Assembly (NCBI RefSeq): GCF_003255815.1
Contig: NC_037680.1
Location: forward strand, 8,397,187-8,461,186
Direction: 5' to 3'
Origin: Theropithecus gelada
Lineage: Eukaryota > Chordata > Mammalia > Primates > Cercopithecidae
DNA: 64,000 nucleotides
Position 1 is the first letter of the stretch. Each line of letters begins with the position of its first letter. Both the position numbers and the translations under genes were made by a program. The notes under the pieces were generated by a model, which was given only the letters and a program-made list of their open reading frames with translations, had not been told where the DNA came from and did no database searches. Positions 1-12,923 of this stretch are shown one piece after another.

Positions 1-204
1 CAATTTGAGAGCTGCAAGTATTCCCAGGTACTGTCTGAGCATTCTGATGAAATTAGACTGGATCCAAATGACAATCATCAAGGGCTGCATTTAGATTTAA
101 ATCACACTGAAAATATGACACACACTAATGCTATTTATCCTAATGTTATTGATTAAACTGTCACAACATTTTATACTATTAATTATTTTCTTCAGTGAGT
201 CACC
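1..204. other. Unassigned AT-rich sequence
   Basis: No repeat family, open frame or regulatory signal is recognisable. It abuts the MaLR LTR that begins near 205. Confidence 0.4.
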
Positions 205-599
205 TGATATGGTTTAGATCTATGTCCCTGCCAAATCTCATTTTGAGATGTAATCCCTAGTGTTGGAGATGAGGCCTGGTGGGAGGTGTTTAGGTCACGA
301 GCATGCATCCCTCACAGCTGGGTGCTGTCCTCACAATATTGAATGGGTTTGTGTGAGATCTGGCTGTTTGAAAGTGTTTGGCGTTCCACCACCCCACTCT
401 GTCTTCTTCTCTAGCCATGTGATATGCCTGCTCCTGCTTCACCTTCTGATATGAGTAAACACCCGTGAGGCCTCCCCAGACGCCGAGCAGATGTGTATGC
501 CATGCTTGCACAACCTGCAGAACCTTGAATCACTTAAACCTCTTTTCTTTATAAATTACCCAGTCTCAAGTGTTTATAACAATGCAAGAACAAACACCA
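205..599 (+). mobile_element. MaLR solo LTR (MST/MLT1A-like)
   Basis: The start 'tgatatggtttag', the 'ggcctggtgggaggtg' block, the 'cctcttttctttataaatta' polyadenylation region and the end near 'aacaaacacca' are all in the order expected of an ERVL-MaLR LTR. No internal retroviral region is attached, so it is a solo LTR. The ends are flanked by similar 'cacc' bases, consistent with the short duplication made by LTR integration. Divergence makes MST versus MLT1A uncertain. Confidence 0.85.
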
Positions 600-737
600 C
601 CTAAGCAGCATAACAAATAAAAAGGGAAAGCTATTTGACGACCTAACTCTTCAATTTGCAGAGCCAGCCAACTTCCCAGTCTTTCAAGGTCAATGGTCTT
701 ACTCTACCCATAAAATAATTCAAAATGGGTAAAGTCA

Positions 738-774
<37 letters not shown>

Positions 775-787
775 AAAGAAAGAAAAT
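738..787. repeat. (CA)n microsatellite with (GAAA)n tail
   Basis: About 33 bases of uninterrupted CA dinucleotide (738-770) are followed by GAAA units. Likely length-polymorphic and capable of forming Z-DNA. Confidence 0.95.
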
Positions 788-2029
788 AGAAGAACAATTG
801 AAATACTATGTACTGCATTATGCCAAGTTAGGAAATATGTAATAAACGTTTCAAGGGATATTCGAATCAATGTGTTAGTCAATGTTGCTCATTAACAAAT
901 GATTAGATCCAATACACATCACTGCTGGGCAGAAGTCTTTAAGAGCCAACTTTTAATTTGCCACCTTCTCTTCTGCCACAAGTACTACCAAATGCACCAG
1001 ATGCTGGATTTCTAGATGAACAGCCATTAAGCAGATTCTCTCTACATCCACAAGGAACTTGTGATGAGCATGTGGCAAGAAATGAACATTTGATATTAAA
1101 ACTTATTAAGATCTTGAGGTTGAGCTCAATTACAGTGTAAATTAGCTTACTGTGAGTGATTCAACCTGTCACAATGGCTGATATAAACAAAATTTTAGCC
1201 ATCTTAAAAGAAAACAAAAACACAAAATAAAAGAAACATAATTAAACATTAGACCTGTTTTGGCTGAAATATTACTGAAAAGCTATTCTGCATTCAATGA
1301 TTTGAGTACTTTTCATGATAATTTTAAATTAGAAAATGGTGAATCACTGAAAAATCTCCACACATGATAATGGTTTGCAAAGATCTGTAAAGTTACAGTG
1401 GAGTTGAGATAGTATTTGCATTCATTCTACCATGGCTTGCTTTCTGGGAAATAAAATTGTAATTAAGAAAGTATCCCAGATAACGCCTATTGGTGGCAGG
1501 GATGCAGTGAAAACTGCCCTTTTCTAATTTAGTTGTAAAATTATAATGTTATGGCCATTTGGGAATATAATATGGCAATTGCAAACTTAACATATTCCAT
1601 CTCACTAGCAATCCTAAACCTGGGACCTTGCTGTGTAGAAAAACAAAACAAAAGAACAACAACAACAAAATACACCAACCTGCGGAGAAAAACGAGCAGT
1701 GATGTTCATTTCAGCCAAAAAGAAGAGTCACAGTGAAAACTCATCATAATTGAATTGAATGCCTGGACAGATTACTATTCATCCACACCATATAAGAACA
1801 TTCATGACTTGAAGAGAATAAATTTGTGCTTGGAAAAAAATAAAGTTGACTTGGAAAATTTTCATTGAGATATCGTCAAGTAACAAAAGCAAGAAAGAAA
1901 ACCAAAGGAAAACAAAAACAACAAAGAATTCAGTGTGAGCCCATTTTCATACACCAGACAATGATAATACTAACATAAATTTATACTATCAGTAATCTTA
2001 CTGACACATATACATTGGATGTTGTCTGT
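788..2029. other. Unassigned AT-rich sequence
   Basis: No confident repeat or gene. It contains a short AAC-rich run near 1640-1675, which may be the tail of a decayed retroposon. The open frames here are 60 codons or so and have no recognisable family. Confidence 0.35.
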
Positions 2030-2430
2030 TGGTACTCAGCTGCACTCCTGACCCTCTATGTTTTTTATTACTGGGGATGGTTAGAAGCCTGAAATTTACA
2101 TTTCTAAGACTTTCTTGCAAGTCTTCTTAGCTTCTTTGCTAGTTGGCTTCTAGCTACTTTCTGCAGAAAAGGAGAGAGCTACCAGTCACAGACTGGAAAG
2201 CATCTGGAAGTGGCTCTGGCACACCAGCTTCAGCAATAGCACCTCAGTGGCAGTGGTGATGGGAGTGTAAGCTCCCGGGTCCTGCCTTGATAATAGCAAC
2301 CTGTGTTTATCGGTTCTGCATACCACCACTTTGGCCCCTCCAGCCTTTACAACATTGTGACAATTATCTGTATTAAATCTCTTCTATCTGAATCACTAGA
2401 GTAATATCTGTTTTCCTGTTTGGGAACCCT
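2030..2430 (+). mobile_element. Possible degenerate LTR-like repeat
   Basis: This stretch is GC-richer than its surroundings. It ends with a block reading 'attaaatctcttctatctg' and then 'ctgttttcctg', resembling the 3' part of old mammalian LTRs. I could not assign a family, and no target duplication is visible. Confidence 0.3.
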
Positions 2431-2476
2431 TACTGAAACTGTACAAAAATGTATGAATATAGTTGCTTGGACAGTA

Positions 2477-2819
2477 TAGTCATGCACTGCATTACAATGT
2501 TTTGGTCAGTAACAGACCATGCACGTGAGGGTGGTCCATGAAACTATAATACTCTATTTTTGCTATATCTTTTCTACGTTTCTATATGTGTGACACAAAG
2601 ATACATATCATTGTGTTGCGGTTGCCCACAATATTTAGTACAGTAACATGCTTTACAGGTTTCATAGCTTAGGACCAATAAGCTGTACCATGTAGCCTAT
2701 TCGTAGTAGACTATACAAAATAGGTGTGTATAGGTATACCCTGTGATGTTCACACAAGGACAAAATTGCCTAACAACACATTTCTCTGAACATATCCCCA
2801 ACATTGTGACACATGACTG
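2477..2819 (+). mobile_element. DNA transposon MITE (TcMar-Tigger-like)
   Basis: The left end reads 'tagtcatgcactgc' and the right end 'gtgacacatgactg', giving terminal inverted repeats around 'agtcatg'. TA dinucleotides at 2475-2476 and 2820-2821 fit a mariner/Tigger target duplication. The interior matches the widespread short primate element with the '...acagtaacatgctgtacagg...' block. It is non-autonomous and encodes nothing. Confidence 0.75.
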
Positions 2820-2939
2820 TATTTTACAAATACATGAAAGCATGGGGAGACTATGGAAGGATCTGTGTTTGCCTTTTAATATGGATGGATGTACAGTGGG
2901 GCACAGAAGTGGAAAGCAGATAGTCAAACAGAAAAGACT

Positions 2940-3720
2940 AGGAAGATAGTGTAAAAACTTAAAAAAATCATCTGTGTGATAAGAACACAACGTGAAATCT
3001 ACCCTCTTAAATTTGTAAGCGTACAATGCATTATCATTGACTGCAGGTATAATGCTGTCCAGTTGATCTCTAGAGTTTACTAAACTCACTTGACTGAAAT
3101 TCTGTGCATGTTGATTAGTAACTTCCCATTTTTCCTTCTCCCTCAGGCCCTGGCAACCACCATTTCAGTCTTAAATTCTATGTATTTTTGATTCCCCATA
3201 AAAGGGGAATCATGCAGTATTTGTCTTTCTGTGCCTGGTTTGTTTCACTTAGCGTAATGTCTTCAAGGTCCATCTATGTTTTTGCATATTGCACAATTTC
3301 CTTCTTTTTAAAGGCTGCATAGTATTCCATTGCATATATATATAGCACATTACCCATTTATCTGTTGATGGACATTGAGACTGTTTCTACTTCCTGGCTA
3401 TTGTGAATAGTGCTGCAATGACCATAGGAGTGCTGATAACTCTTTGAGATTCCAATTTCAATTATTTTGAATAAATACCCAGAAATGGCACTGCTAGATC
3501 ATAAGGTAGTTTTATTTTTAATTTGTTGAGGAACTTTCACTCTGTTTTCACGTAGTACCTGGATTATTTTGTATACTGAACAGTGTACAGGAGTTCCAAT
3601 TTCTCCACATTTTTACCAACACTTTTTCTTTTTATAATAGCTGCCTTGACAGGTGTGAAGTGATATCTCATTGTGGTTTTGATTTGCATTTCCCTGATGA
3701 TTAGTCACTGCACTTATTGT
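2940..3720 (-). mobile_element. Old L1 (L1M) 3' end, antisense
   Basis: The reverse strand carries the L1 3' UTR followed (leftward) by decayed ORF2 C-terminal sequence. Recognisable blocks on the plus strand include the 'cacttagcgtaatgtcttcaa' type and 'ggctattgtgaatagtgctg', and 'gatttgcatttccctgatga' marks the upstream limit. Stops in all frames show it is long dead. The pattern of the 3' UTR suggests L1MC to L1ME age. Confidence 0.88.
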
Positions 3721-4999
3721 TGTACATGACTTCTACAAGTTTTTGTATGTAAATTATACATGTTTATGAATAAAGTACCAACGTTAATTTTAGTGATGAT
3801 ATACATATGATGATGTAGTTGCGCTAAAGGTTCAGTTTGCACAAAACCATAGGGCAGCTTGAATGCTAGATCACATAGTTAGAACCTACTTTTTTCAGTT
3901 ATTGACAAATTTAAATTTGTTATGAGCCATGAGTGTTTAATCAGCTTTAGGAAAGTATTGGGGAAAATAATTGGTGATAGTTACAGAATAGGTGATGGAC
4001 ATGGGGGACTGCTGGCAGAAGAATGATTCAGGTATTCTGCCTAATAGGAATTATAATTGGCAAAACGGAGTCATGATTCCTAACCCATGTCTTACATGTA
4101 TATGCCTAAAATGTTTATGAATTCCAATGTCAATGTTTTAGTATCTCCCACTTGAATCCTTCTAAGGTTCATCTTCCAGAGTCAACCACTGCAGCTGTTT
4201 TTAGCACTGGTTGCATATCCTTCAAAACATATGAAGTTCTCACCTTTTTCCCTGCCTAATAGAACTTGAACATTCCAGCAACCATATCCTCAGCTCCGTT
4301 TGGCTCCTGGCCCGCCACCCATATTCCAGCCTTACCATAGCCCCTGACAAAACATGTGCTTCAAAATTTATCTGGAACCTTACGCCTTTTGTTTTACGAG
4401 GTAAAAATTGGATTTCATTAATTTTTTAGTCATGCCAGTTTATAAATGTCTTTAAGAATACATTTTAGAATAAACTAAATATTTCTCTTTAAATTTGGTG
4501 TAATATTGTTTTGGAAATAAATGAGGCACATGGAAATACTTCAGTGAAATAGAATCACTATTAGGTTTCTATATCACATAGAAACTCTAACATGCTATAT
4601 TTTATTTCAATAAATAAAAAAGTATTATCATATAGACTGTATTAAAACATATAAGTACATTTATAGTTATCTTTTATCAGAGAAAGGTATTACAAGAATA
4701 AGACACCTTGAATTCCATCACATACATAGGATGTTGCAAAACCTTTAAATCTGCTTAATAAATATAAATTTTTGAAATATTTGACATAATTTTAAATGGA
4801 TCATTAAATATTGAAAAAATGTTTCCCCCTCTAAGCAATATGCTACATTTTATTCTGGAAACCATTTGGAGGAATTACTCTTTAAAATCTTGATGTATAA
4901 ACTGATAAATGAAAAGTGCATGTTTTTATTTATATCATTTAGATTCTTTTGGTAGTATGAGTGAATATAAGCAAACACACACACAAAATATTTTGGTAT
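3721..4999. other. Unassigned AT-rich sequence
   Basis: No confident repeat, gene or RNA recognised. Confidence 0.35.
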
Positions 5000-5310
5000 T
5001 ATAATTAGAATGGCTAAAATGAAAAAGAGAGCCACTCGTAAGTGTTGTCAAGGATGTGAAGCAATTGGAACTCTCATGCACTGCTGGTGGGAGAATAAAT
5101 CGGTACGATCAAATTGTAAATCCTTTTAACAGTTCTTACCAAAGCAGAGCATAGGACTGACTCAGCAACTCCACTGTAAGGTATACATCTAACAGAAACA
5201 GATATGAGTAGATAGATTTCTGTGTCTGTGATTTCTGTATCAAAAGACACATGTGAACATGTTCTTAGTAATGCTATTTGTGATAGTCAATAATGATGTT
5301 ACAAATCAGG
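5000..5310 (+). mobile_element. Old L1 ORF2 C-terminal fragment
   Basis: Sense-strand blocks such as 'gaactctcatgcactgctgg' and 'ggtatacatctaacagaaa' are typical of the end of L1 ORF2. The fragment is truncated at both ends, with several frame disruptions. Confidence 0.8.
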
Positions 5311-6435
5311 ACAATGATTACCCTTGCAGGTAAACAGAAACTGGTTGATGTCAGAATAGAGGTTTTTCAATTGTGTGAACAATGTTCTGTTTCTGCTCTG
5401 GGCACCATGCACATGGAAGCATTCACAAGGATCAGTTCTGTACATTTTATTGCATGCATGCTAATGTAAACTTAAAGCAAAAGGAAAAATGTTATATAGA
5501 ATATATATTAGCATTTATACTTCATTAAGAATATTACCATAAAGACTTATCAAAATTTACTGAAAGCCACAATGCAGCATTCAACTTTACTTTTTATAAA
5601 ATTCTGTTTCCGTAATTTGTCAGTATACAATAAATTGTGTGTGTCCATGTATATAATGCAAAGCAAAGCTAGGAGCACAAGTTAAACAGTTTGATTACCT
5701 CTGACATTTTGGCCTTAAATAAATCTCTCTGTTGGTTATAAAGTACTGCTTTCATATCTCTATAGAACCATCTCTGAGACAGAACAACTCATTCAAATCA
5801 CTCATGTCACCTTTGCATCAGTACCTGACATTCTAGAAATAGAATCACTATCAGGAAACTATTATCCCTTGACATTTGCAATTATTCATATCAGGAAGCC
5901 CTTCCAAAACGTTCTTATTTCTTAAAACCTTTGCAGCACTTTATGCATTTTCAAAGAAATGAAATATGTCCCTTTGTCTTAAATTCATAATTATGTAAGT
6001 CACTTACCAGCCCTAAAGCCATATCTTTTAATCCATGCTTTTTAGGAGAAAAATGGATACCAGACAAAAGTTAGCAAAAAGACCAACTCCAATAAATGGA
6101 ATATAAGGAATATAATAACAGACTTTCTCTTGGTTATGTCAGTTCATAAAACTTATTTAGCAGAAGAGGAGACCCTGTGATGAATAAATCATTTTGGTAA
6201 CTGAAAACATTAAGAAAAATATTTACAGGCCCCAAGAAATAAACTGGAATCTACAGGAGACAAACAGTCATCAATATTATAACTGTTACTTAAAAATCCC
6301 TTATGTGTTGATTTATGTGGGTCAAAGCGCTAGAAGACGGTTTTATCCAGTCATTGCATATCCATTTTCTTCTCTACCCAACTTTCTACTTTTTCACTTT
6401 TCCTTTACCACCCCATTGTCATGCCTTATTTTCCT
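5311..6435. other. Unassigned AT-rich sequence
   Basis: No repeat or gene identified. Confidence 0.35.
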
Positions 6436-6570
6436 TCTTCAAGCCCATTATCATGTAGCAAATATGTATCAGGCACCTCCTTCGTGCTAGGCCCTGTGCT
6501 GAGCCTTGAGGTTATAAAGATAAAAAAAATAGAAGATCTTATATTCTAATGTGACTTTTCATTACAAATA
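6436..6570 (+). repeat. Ancient MIR/L2-type SINE fragment
   Basis: The block 'gtatcaggcacctccttcgt' followed by 'gctaggccctgtgctgagc' and a 'tataaagataaa' stretch resembles the core of a pan-mammalian SINE/LINE2-derived repeat. It is short and diverged. Confidence 0.5.
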
Positions 6571-9484
6571 TACACAAATTAATATAGATATGGAGAATAA
6601 GGAAAAATAAAACCAATGGATGAGGGCATTAATTTAGCAGAAAATATTACTGCCTAATATGAGTGATTGCAGTAGAACTCAAAATGGAAAATAAAAATAA
6701 AAGCAAGATTTTTAGTACAGAAAAAAGAGAGCTAAGAAATGTAGAAATAGTCAGTAGAGAACTAAATGACAACTATGTTATCTGAAAGATAACTTTTTTC
6801 ATGGTTCTGTAGAAAAATGAAATTTCTATCAGGAGACATGAGATCTCACCCTGACAATGTCAATTGCTCTTTGTAATATTTGGGCGATCATGTTACTTCA
6901 TCTCTCTGAGTCTGTTTTCTCATTTGTAAAAACGCGATATTAATACTTCTCATGGTTGTCCACAGGTTTAAATAAACCAAAATCAGGTCATGGACATTGA
7001 TCACTGTACCCGTACATAGATGTTTGATTTTTTTTTTTTAATTGCTGGAAGCTAGTGGTAAGTAATTTGCAACAAAATATAAAATATATAATTATAATTT
7101 AGAAAGAATCAAACATTTTTATCCAGTTACCCTGAAATTACGTATATGCTTTAAAAGATGGTAAATTAATGACCACACACCCATTTTCTCTATACCGGCC
7201 ACCTACTATACATTTTTTTCCTCTTATTTGGGTACTCTACGTCTGACTTCCCTTTCTATTTTGGAGGATCCTTGTATTATGTGAGTATCCATGGGAAGTA
7301 CAACCCAGTCTTTAATCATAAGACAAAATCCAGATAAAATATCCTTAGGTCGTGCCCCTACCCTGGACTCTGAATTTTGAGAAAATAAAACTGTAATTGA
7401 AAAGTTATTCACAAAAGCAACAGCAGACCCTCAGTATCCAGCAAGGGTGGTGTGGTGCATGCCCATTAATGTGGCTTCCAGTTGCAGCATCCTAATCAGA
7501 TTTTCCTGAACACATTCCTATGTTCAAAAATGTGTGGGCCCTCCTAACTCCTGTTCGTTTTCTATTTCTGAAATTCCAACTTTCTCTTTGATTCCGAGAG
7601 CTTATAGATATATTTTTAACGAGTTCATTTTCTCTTGAAGTAAGCCTGAGTCTATTTCTGTTGCTTACTCCCAGGCATCCTAATTAGAAGGTGGCATGCA
7701 ACAGTTTAACCTCCAAAGCCTCAATGTTAAGAAAGTCCTTGACTGTCATTTCTGTTGGTAGTGAGCTGAATTAACTACTCTTTCTTCCTAGATGGGTGTC
7801 CCTCTCATTCATCCAAAGATTAACAACAGGGATCTTGCATATGCATTTCAGCCTCTGACATTAAAATAATTTGTTTTTACATTTGTATTGTAACTCTTTG
7901 TATTTCAAATGGGGATTCCAAAATTCTTGTAAAAAATTCCATAAAGAATGAGGGACACTAGAAGAAATTCTCATATGCTTATCAATAGGTTTGTGCCTAA
8001 TGCTTTTCCAGTTTATGGGCATGCTGATAAGAAAACAAATTGAAAAATGCAGAAGGTGGAACCAGACTTGGTTATCTCCCATGCACATTTTTCCCACAGC
8101 TCTTGACTTTTTATACTACTTCATGAAATTTCAAGGCATCTTTGGCCACAAATGAATAAATATTGTTTTTTTTTTTCAATACAGAAACATCCAAACATTT
8201 TTTACTATATTCTTCAAACACAATGTATGCCAATAAAACAATCATAGAAAAGCGAACTTGGTTCCAAAATGCCCATGTCCAGAATTAACGTATTCCTTTT
8301 AGTATTCTTATGAACTTAAATTTAATTGAACCAATGATGACTGAGGATGAGAATCACTTAAATTCAAGCATAACATAGGATCCAAAATAAAAAGCAGTTA
8401 GAATACTTCCCTGAGTCTTTTTCTCCTTATGAGATTCTATAGAATTGGCTATCGCTTGTACTTCAGTTAATCTGTCTGTTACAATGGGATCCAACTACAT
8501 ACTACCTACGATGTACACATGACTACATCACAATATACCCTAATCACTTTTAATTTGGGGGTGAAAAGTATGTCAAAAGGTATTCAACAGACTAATTTCT
8601 ACTTATCAGTAATTCATGTTGGGTTGTTTGCAATAAATTATTCCCTGTTGTTCCTCCCTTCAGTTCTAACTGCATTTTCCAATATAACAAAAGAGAAGCT
8701 GTCTGCTAGTGTTTTCATTGATATTGTCCAATTCAATGACACCAACAATATTGTATTACTACACGTTCCACAAAGAAGAAAAACCAAACTCTTTAGGCTG
8801 AAATTACCAGCAAAGTATATGGTTTAGAATGGATCTCTTAATCCATCTTAAGGCAGCTTCTGGCTTAGCGAACCGCATTCACTTGCCATTGCATAAATAT
8901 GAATCAATGTCTGTATTTGTATTATTTGCTTCTTCATTGGAGAAGACATTGATACACAAAACAAAAAAGCTACCTTGGTCAGAACAGCTAGGTAGACTTC
9001 CTGGAAAAAGAACATTTTTGTCAAATGTTAATGCCAAATGATATTGTAAGTTTCATATCATTTAAAGAAACGTGTAAATATATATTTGCTATTTTGAAGA
9101 AATACTTTTGAAATGAATTAATAAAGAAAATGTAAAGATAAAAGAAAAAAGAAAAGTGTGCATGTGTACAATTGTGCAGGTATGCACGGAGACGTGAGGA
9201 TTATACAGTTTACTCATTCCCATACAGTTTCACTGTGCCTCTGAAACAACAGCAACCAAGTCACAGCCCCTGTTGCTGAACAATTCATAGTTTTAACATG
9301 AGAAAGATAAGGAAGAGCTAACAAATTTACCAAATATGGTATGGTATGTTTATAATATAGTGAAGCATAAAGTGTTATTGGAATCTGAGGGAAGGTCATG
9401 AAACAGTCTGAATCTGGTTGGGAGATGGGAGGGTCAAAAAAAGGCTTCAGATGAGCCATGGTATTTTAGCTGGGCCAACAAGTT
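6571..9484. other. Long low-repeat interval
   Basis: Nearly 3 kb in which I recognise no interspersed repeat apart from homopolymer runs. Two small plus-strand open frames (8519-8827 and 8829-9041) lie back to back but match no family I know and have no splice or initiation context. It is more likely non-coding unique DNA. Confidence 0.4.
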
Positions 9485-9499
9485 CCAGTAGATTTTTCT
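9485..9499. repeat. Target-site duplication, left copy (Alu pair)
   Basis: 'ccagtagatttttct' here matches 10144-10158 exactly and brackets both tandem Alus. Confidence 0.9.
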
Positions 9500-9826
9500 T
9501 TTTATTTTCTTTTTTTTATTATCTTATTTATTTATTTATTTATTGAGATGGAGTTTTGCTCTTGTTGCCCAGGCTGGAGTGCATTGCTGCAATCTTGGCT
9601 TACTGCAACCTCGCCTCCTGGGTTCAAGTGATTCTACTGCCTCAGCCTCCTAAGCAGCTGGGATTACAGGCATGCGCCACCATGCCTGGGTAATATTGTG
9701 TTTTTAGTAGAGATGGGGTTTCTCCATGTTGGTCAGGCTGGTCTCGAACTCCCAACCTCAGGTGATCCACCTGCCTCGGCTTCCCAAAGTGCTGGGATGA
9801 CAAGCATGAGCCACTGAGCCTGGCTT
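9500..9826 (-). mobile_element. AluS, antisense (left of tandem pair)
   Basis: Reverse-complement Alu with a T-rich/(TTTA)n tail at 9500-9542 and body from 'gagatggagttttgctct' to 'agccactgagcctggc'. It lies directly beside another Alu in the same orientation, and one 15-bp direct repeat (9485-9499 and 10144-10158) encloses both. Confidence 0.95.
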
Positions 9827-9854
9827 TTCATAAATTTTATTTTTTATTTTTATT

Positions 9855-10143
9855 TTTATTTTTTGAGACAAAGTCTTGCTCTGTCTCCCAGGCTGGAGTG
9901 CGATGGCACGATCTTGGCTCACTCTTACTTTTCCCTCTCAGGTCAAGAGATTCTCATGCCTCAGCCTCCCAAGTAGCTGGGACTACAGGTGCCCGTTGCC
10001 ATGACTGGCTAATTTTTGTATATTTTTAGTAGAAACGGGGTTTCGCCATCTTGACCAGGCTGGTCTTGAACTCCTGACCTTGTGATCCACCTGCCTTGGC
10101 CTCCCAAAGTGTTGGGATTATAGGCTTGAACCACCGCGCCCAT
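9855..10143 (-). mobile_element. Alu, antisense (right of tandem pair)
   Basis: Full-length dimeric Alu in reverse complement, from 'ttttttgagacaaagtcttg' to 'ccaccgcgcccat'. The left-arm region around 9920-9945 is locally altered ('cttacttttccctctc'), suggesting a small rearrangement. Confidence 0.95.
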
Positions 10144-10158
10144 CCAGTAGATTTTTCT
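10144..10158. repeat. Target-site duplication, right copy (Alu pair)
   Basis: Exact copy of 9485-9499. It directly follows the Alu head, as expected for target-primed insertion. Confidence 0.9.
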
Positions 10159-11907
10159 AAGCAGAGAAAGGGCTATTCCAAGTAGAGAAACTAGTGTGAG
10201 GAAAGGCAGATCAAGATGACACATGTTGAAACTACTGAGTGTAGAAAGAACCCAAAGGAAAGAAAGGCAAATGTTAAGGCAAAGACATGTATGCTAGAGA
10301 AAGAGTGGGGTCAAGATACAAATGTAAAAGAAGTATTAGAGAACAAGAGAGATGCAGGGAAAATGCACAGAGATAAGAGGGAGACACTTTCTTTAAAATT
10401 GTTCACTGTTTTCTTTGATTATTCTGAAGAGCTCCACCTAAAAACTGGCTAGAAAAATACTGGTCCAATTTTGGAGATACAATGATGGATAAAGAGTCAA
10501 GACATTTAAATATCATGATCCTAAGATCTTTCATTTTTATTTTTAATTAATCTGGAAATTATTTTCTTTGCATTCTGCTCTAGTGGAAAAGCAGTAAGTG
10601 AATAGGATAGCAATAATCTCAACAATACTGTAATATAACAATTAAGGTAAAAGGATATCTCAAACGAACCTCCAAACACCTTTCCCATATAAGTCTCCTA
10701 CAGGTATTAATATAGTAAACAAACAACATGTGCTCAGTTACAATGGACTGTTTTTCACATCAGCCTTTGCTGGAAGGTGGGTGTGGCTCTGTGTGATACT
10801 TTAATGTTAGAATAGACTAACCTGAAATGAATAGAGGCAGAAAAGCAGATGTTTAGATAGCTAGACTTTACAGGAAAGTCCAAATTCAGTCTTCAGTGAT
10901 GACTTGGAATCATAACTCTTGAAAAGATTTAACGAGATTGGGGAGAAAATGAGCAGTGGGCTTCTGGGGCAGATGTCACCAGTGAATAAACATTCTGGCT
11001 TTATAAATGGACGATGGGATAAGAAGAGATTAAAAGAGATGACGGTTTGACATGAACTAACTTTCATAAAAGTCTCTCTGAAGAGACTTTTGAAATTTCT
11101 GGTAATGCAAAAGTAACTCAAAGGGGGGAAAAGGAAGAGGAAGATAAAAAGGAGAAAAATGAGAATTGAGGAAGTACACCCAGATGCTAAGTTATTTGCT
11201 CAGTCTCTCAGGCTGCAGTGCAAGTCTCCTGTCCAGAATCCTTCATCACATACTTCAAGAAATATGATGCTTTGCAATAGCATTTATTCTAGAACAAGGA
11301 GCTTCAATGAAGCCCATTATCACAGCAACTAAGTCCCCTTGACACTAGGCTTGGTGACCCCCTTCACACAGACCGTATCACTTAACTCTTTCATGCCATG
11401 TATCCCTGTCCACATCAGTCATCCCCAGATTGTAAGCCCTGTTGTCACTAAAAATTGATCCTCCATCAATTTATCATTCCCATAATAATGTTCAATAATC
11501 CCTGGCTTTTTATCCATTCACTATTCCAAAACCTTTACCTCTATGTTCTATAACTGTCACTCCATAAACAACCAACTTACCTCTACCCTCAATTCAATCT
11601 CTCCCGAGTGTTCCTTCTCCTTCTTTGCCATAACTGATGTCTAGGTCTCCTTGATGACTCAGTTTCCCAACTGCCCTCTCTCATGACTGCTGCTTGTCAA
11701 CTCACACCTCAAGACTCTCATTGCTACCTATTGCTTTTTTTTTTTTTTAACATCAAAACGTTTCTACTTCTTTATTTAAAAAAAAAAATTCTCATATGAG
11801 GTTCATTCCAATCAGATTCATTACTTTTTGACTCCTCATTGTAGAAGAGTGGTTTTCTAAAACACCAATTCTAATAGGCATCATATCAAAAAAATCTGTT
11901 TTCATGG
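10159..11907. other. Unassigned sequence
   Basis: No gene or confident repeat. 11560-11720 is pyrimidine-rich and may be a remnant of an L2-like element, but the match is too weak to call. A poly-T run lies at about 11738-11750. Confidence 0.35.
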
Positions 11908-12280
11908 TCTAGAGCGGTGTTCAACACACTAGGGCACATAGGCAAAAATCTAGTCTGTTCCTCTTTTTGTATAGCATGCAAAGTAAAAATGGTTTTTGCA
12001 GACCAACATTTGCAATGGACTTGATGATAGAGAATACTTAACATGCAACCCGCAAAAAACATACTTCATTTTTTTTCATTTGTAGACTTGTATTATGTAA
12101 CATTGTACTTATTATTTTATTTTGAATAACTACAATAAAATTTTGTAGCAGTTTGATTTCTATCTTATTGTATAATCACCTATACAACTTTAGTTTTGTC
12201 TCTTGCCTTACAAAGCCAAATATATTTACTATATGGTTCTCTACAGAAAAAAATTGCTCATTCCTAGTGTAGGGTAAAAC
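11908..12280. mobile_element. Probable hAT-type MITE
   Basis: The right end 'ggttctctacagaaaaaaat' followed by 'tgctcattcctagtg' resembles the terminal region shared by hAT-Charlie MITEs, and 'gcaggccaacatttgcaa'-like sequence lies inside. The left terminal repeat is poor and no 8-bp duplication is evident, so the limits are approximate. Confidence 0.4.
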
Positions 12281-12414
12281 AACTATAAAACATTGTGTTA
12301 AATAAAATTAGACAGTTTCTTTATATATATATATATTTTAATTCAGGATTCTTCAAAGCTATTTCTAATTTCATTGTGAATGAGAACTAGGATACTATAT
12401 TGTATTTTCTAAAT

Positions 12415-12923
12415 TAGGGGTCACCAATCCCCAGGCCATGGACCATTCTGTGGCCTGTTAGGAACTGGGCTGCACAGCAGGAGGTGAAACGTGGGCTTCA
12501 TCTGTGCTTATAGCCGCTCCCATCGCTCACGTTCCTGCTTGAGCTCTGCCTCCTGTCAGATCAGTGGTGGCACTGGATTCTCATAGGAGTGCCAGCCCTA
12601 TTGTGAACCATGCATGTGAGCTCTCTAGGTGGCATGCTCCTTATGAAATCTAATTCCTGATGATCTGTCACTGTCTCGCATTACCCCCAGATGGGACTAT
12701 CTAGATGCAGGAAACAAGCTCAGGGATCCTACTGATTCTACATTATGATGAGTTGTATAATTATTTCATTACATATTACAATGTTATAATCATAGTAATA
12801 AAGTGCACAATAAATGTAATGCTCTTAAATCTCCCAAAGCCATCCCTCTGCTGCCCCAGTCCATGGAAAAAAATTATTTTCTACAAAACAAGTGCCTGGT
12901 GCCAAAAACGTTGAGAACTGCTG
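12415..12923 (+). mobile_element. hAT-Charlie MER1-like element
   Basis: The body matches the primate MER1 element: 'ggcctgttaggaactgggct', 'gagctctgcctcctgtcaga', 'cacattatgatgagttgtat' style blocks, and a right end of 'ggtgccaaaaacgttgagaa'. The ends form inverted repeats. A perfect 8-bp target duplication 'ttctaaat' flanks it (12407-12414 and 12924-12931), diagnostic of hAT insertion. It is non-autonomous with no transposase. Confidence 0.92.

Noticed and set aside
205..599. Possible complete endogenous retrovirus
   Set aside because: Only LTR sequence is present. None of the LTRs in this window has an attached coding interior; the one at 45 kb keeps about 80 bases of it.
2697..3089. 130-codon minus-strand open frame
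   Set aside because: It runs from inside the Tigger-like MITE into the L1M 3' UTR, two unrelated repeats, so it cannot be one gene.
8519..9041. Two adjacent plus-strand open frames as a candidate split gene
   Set aside because: No recognisable domains, no Kozak-like start, and chance frames of this size are common. Kept only as unique sequence.
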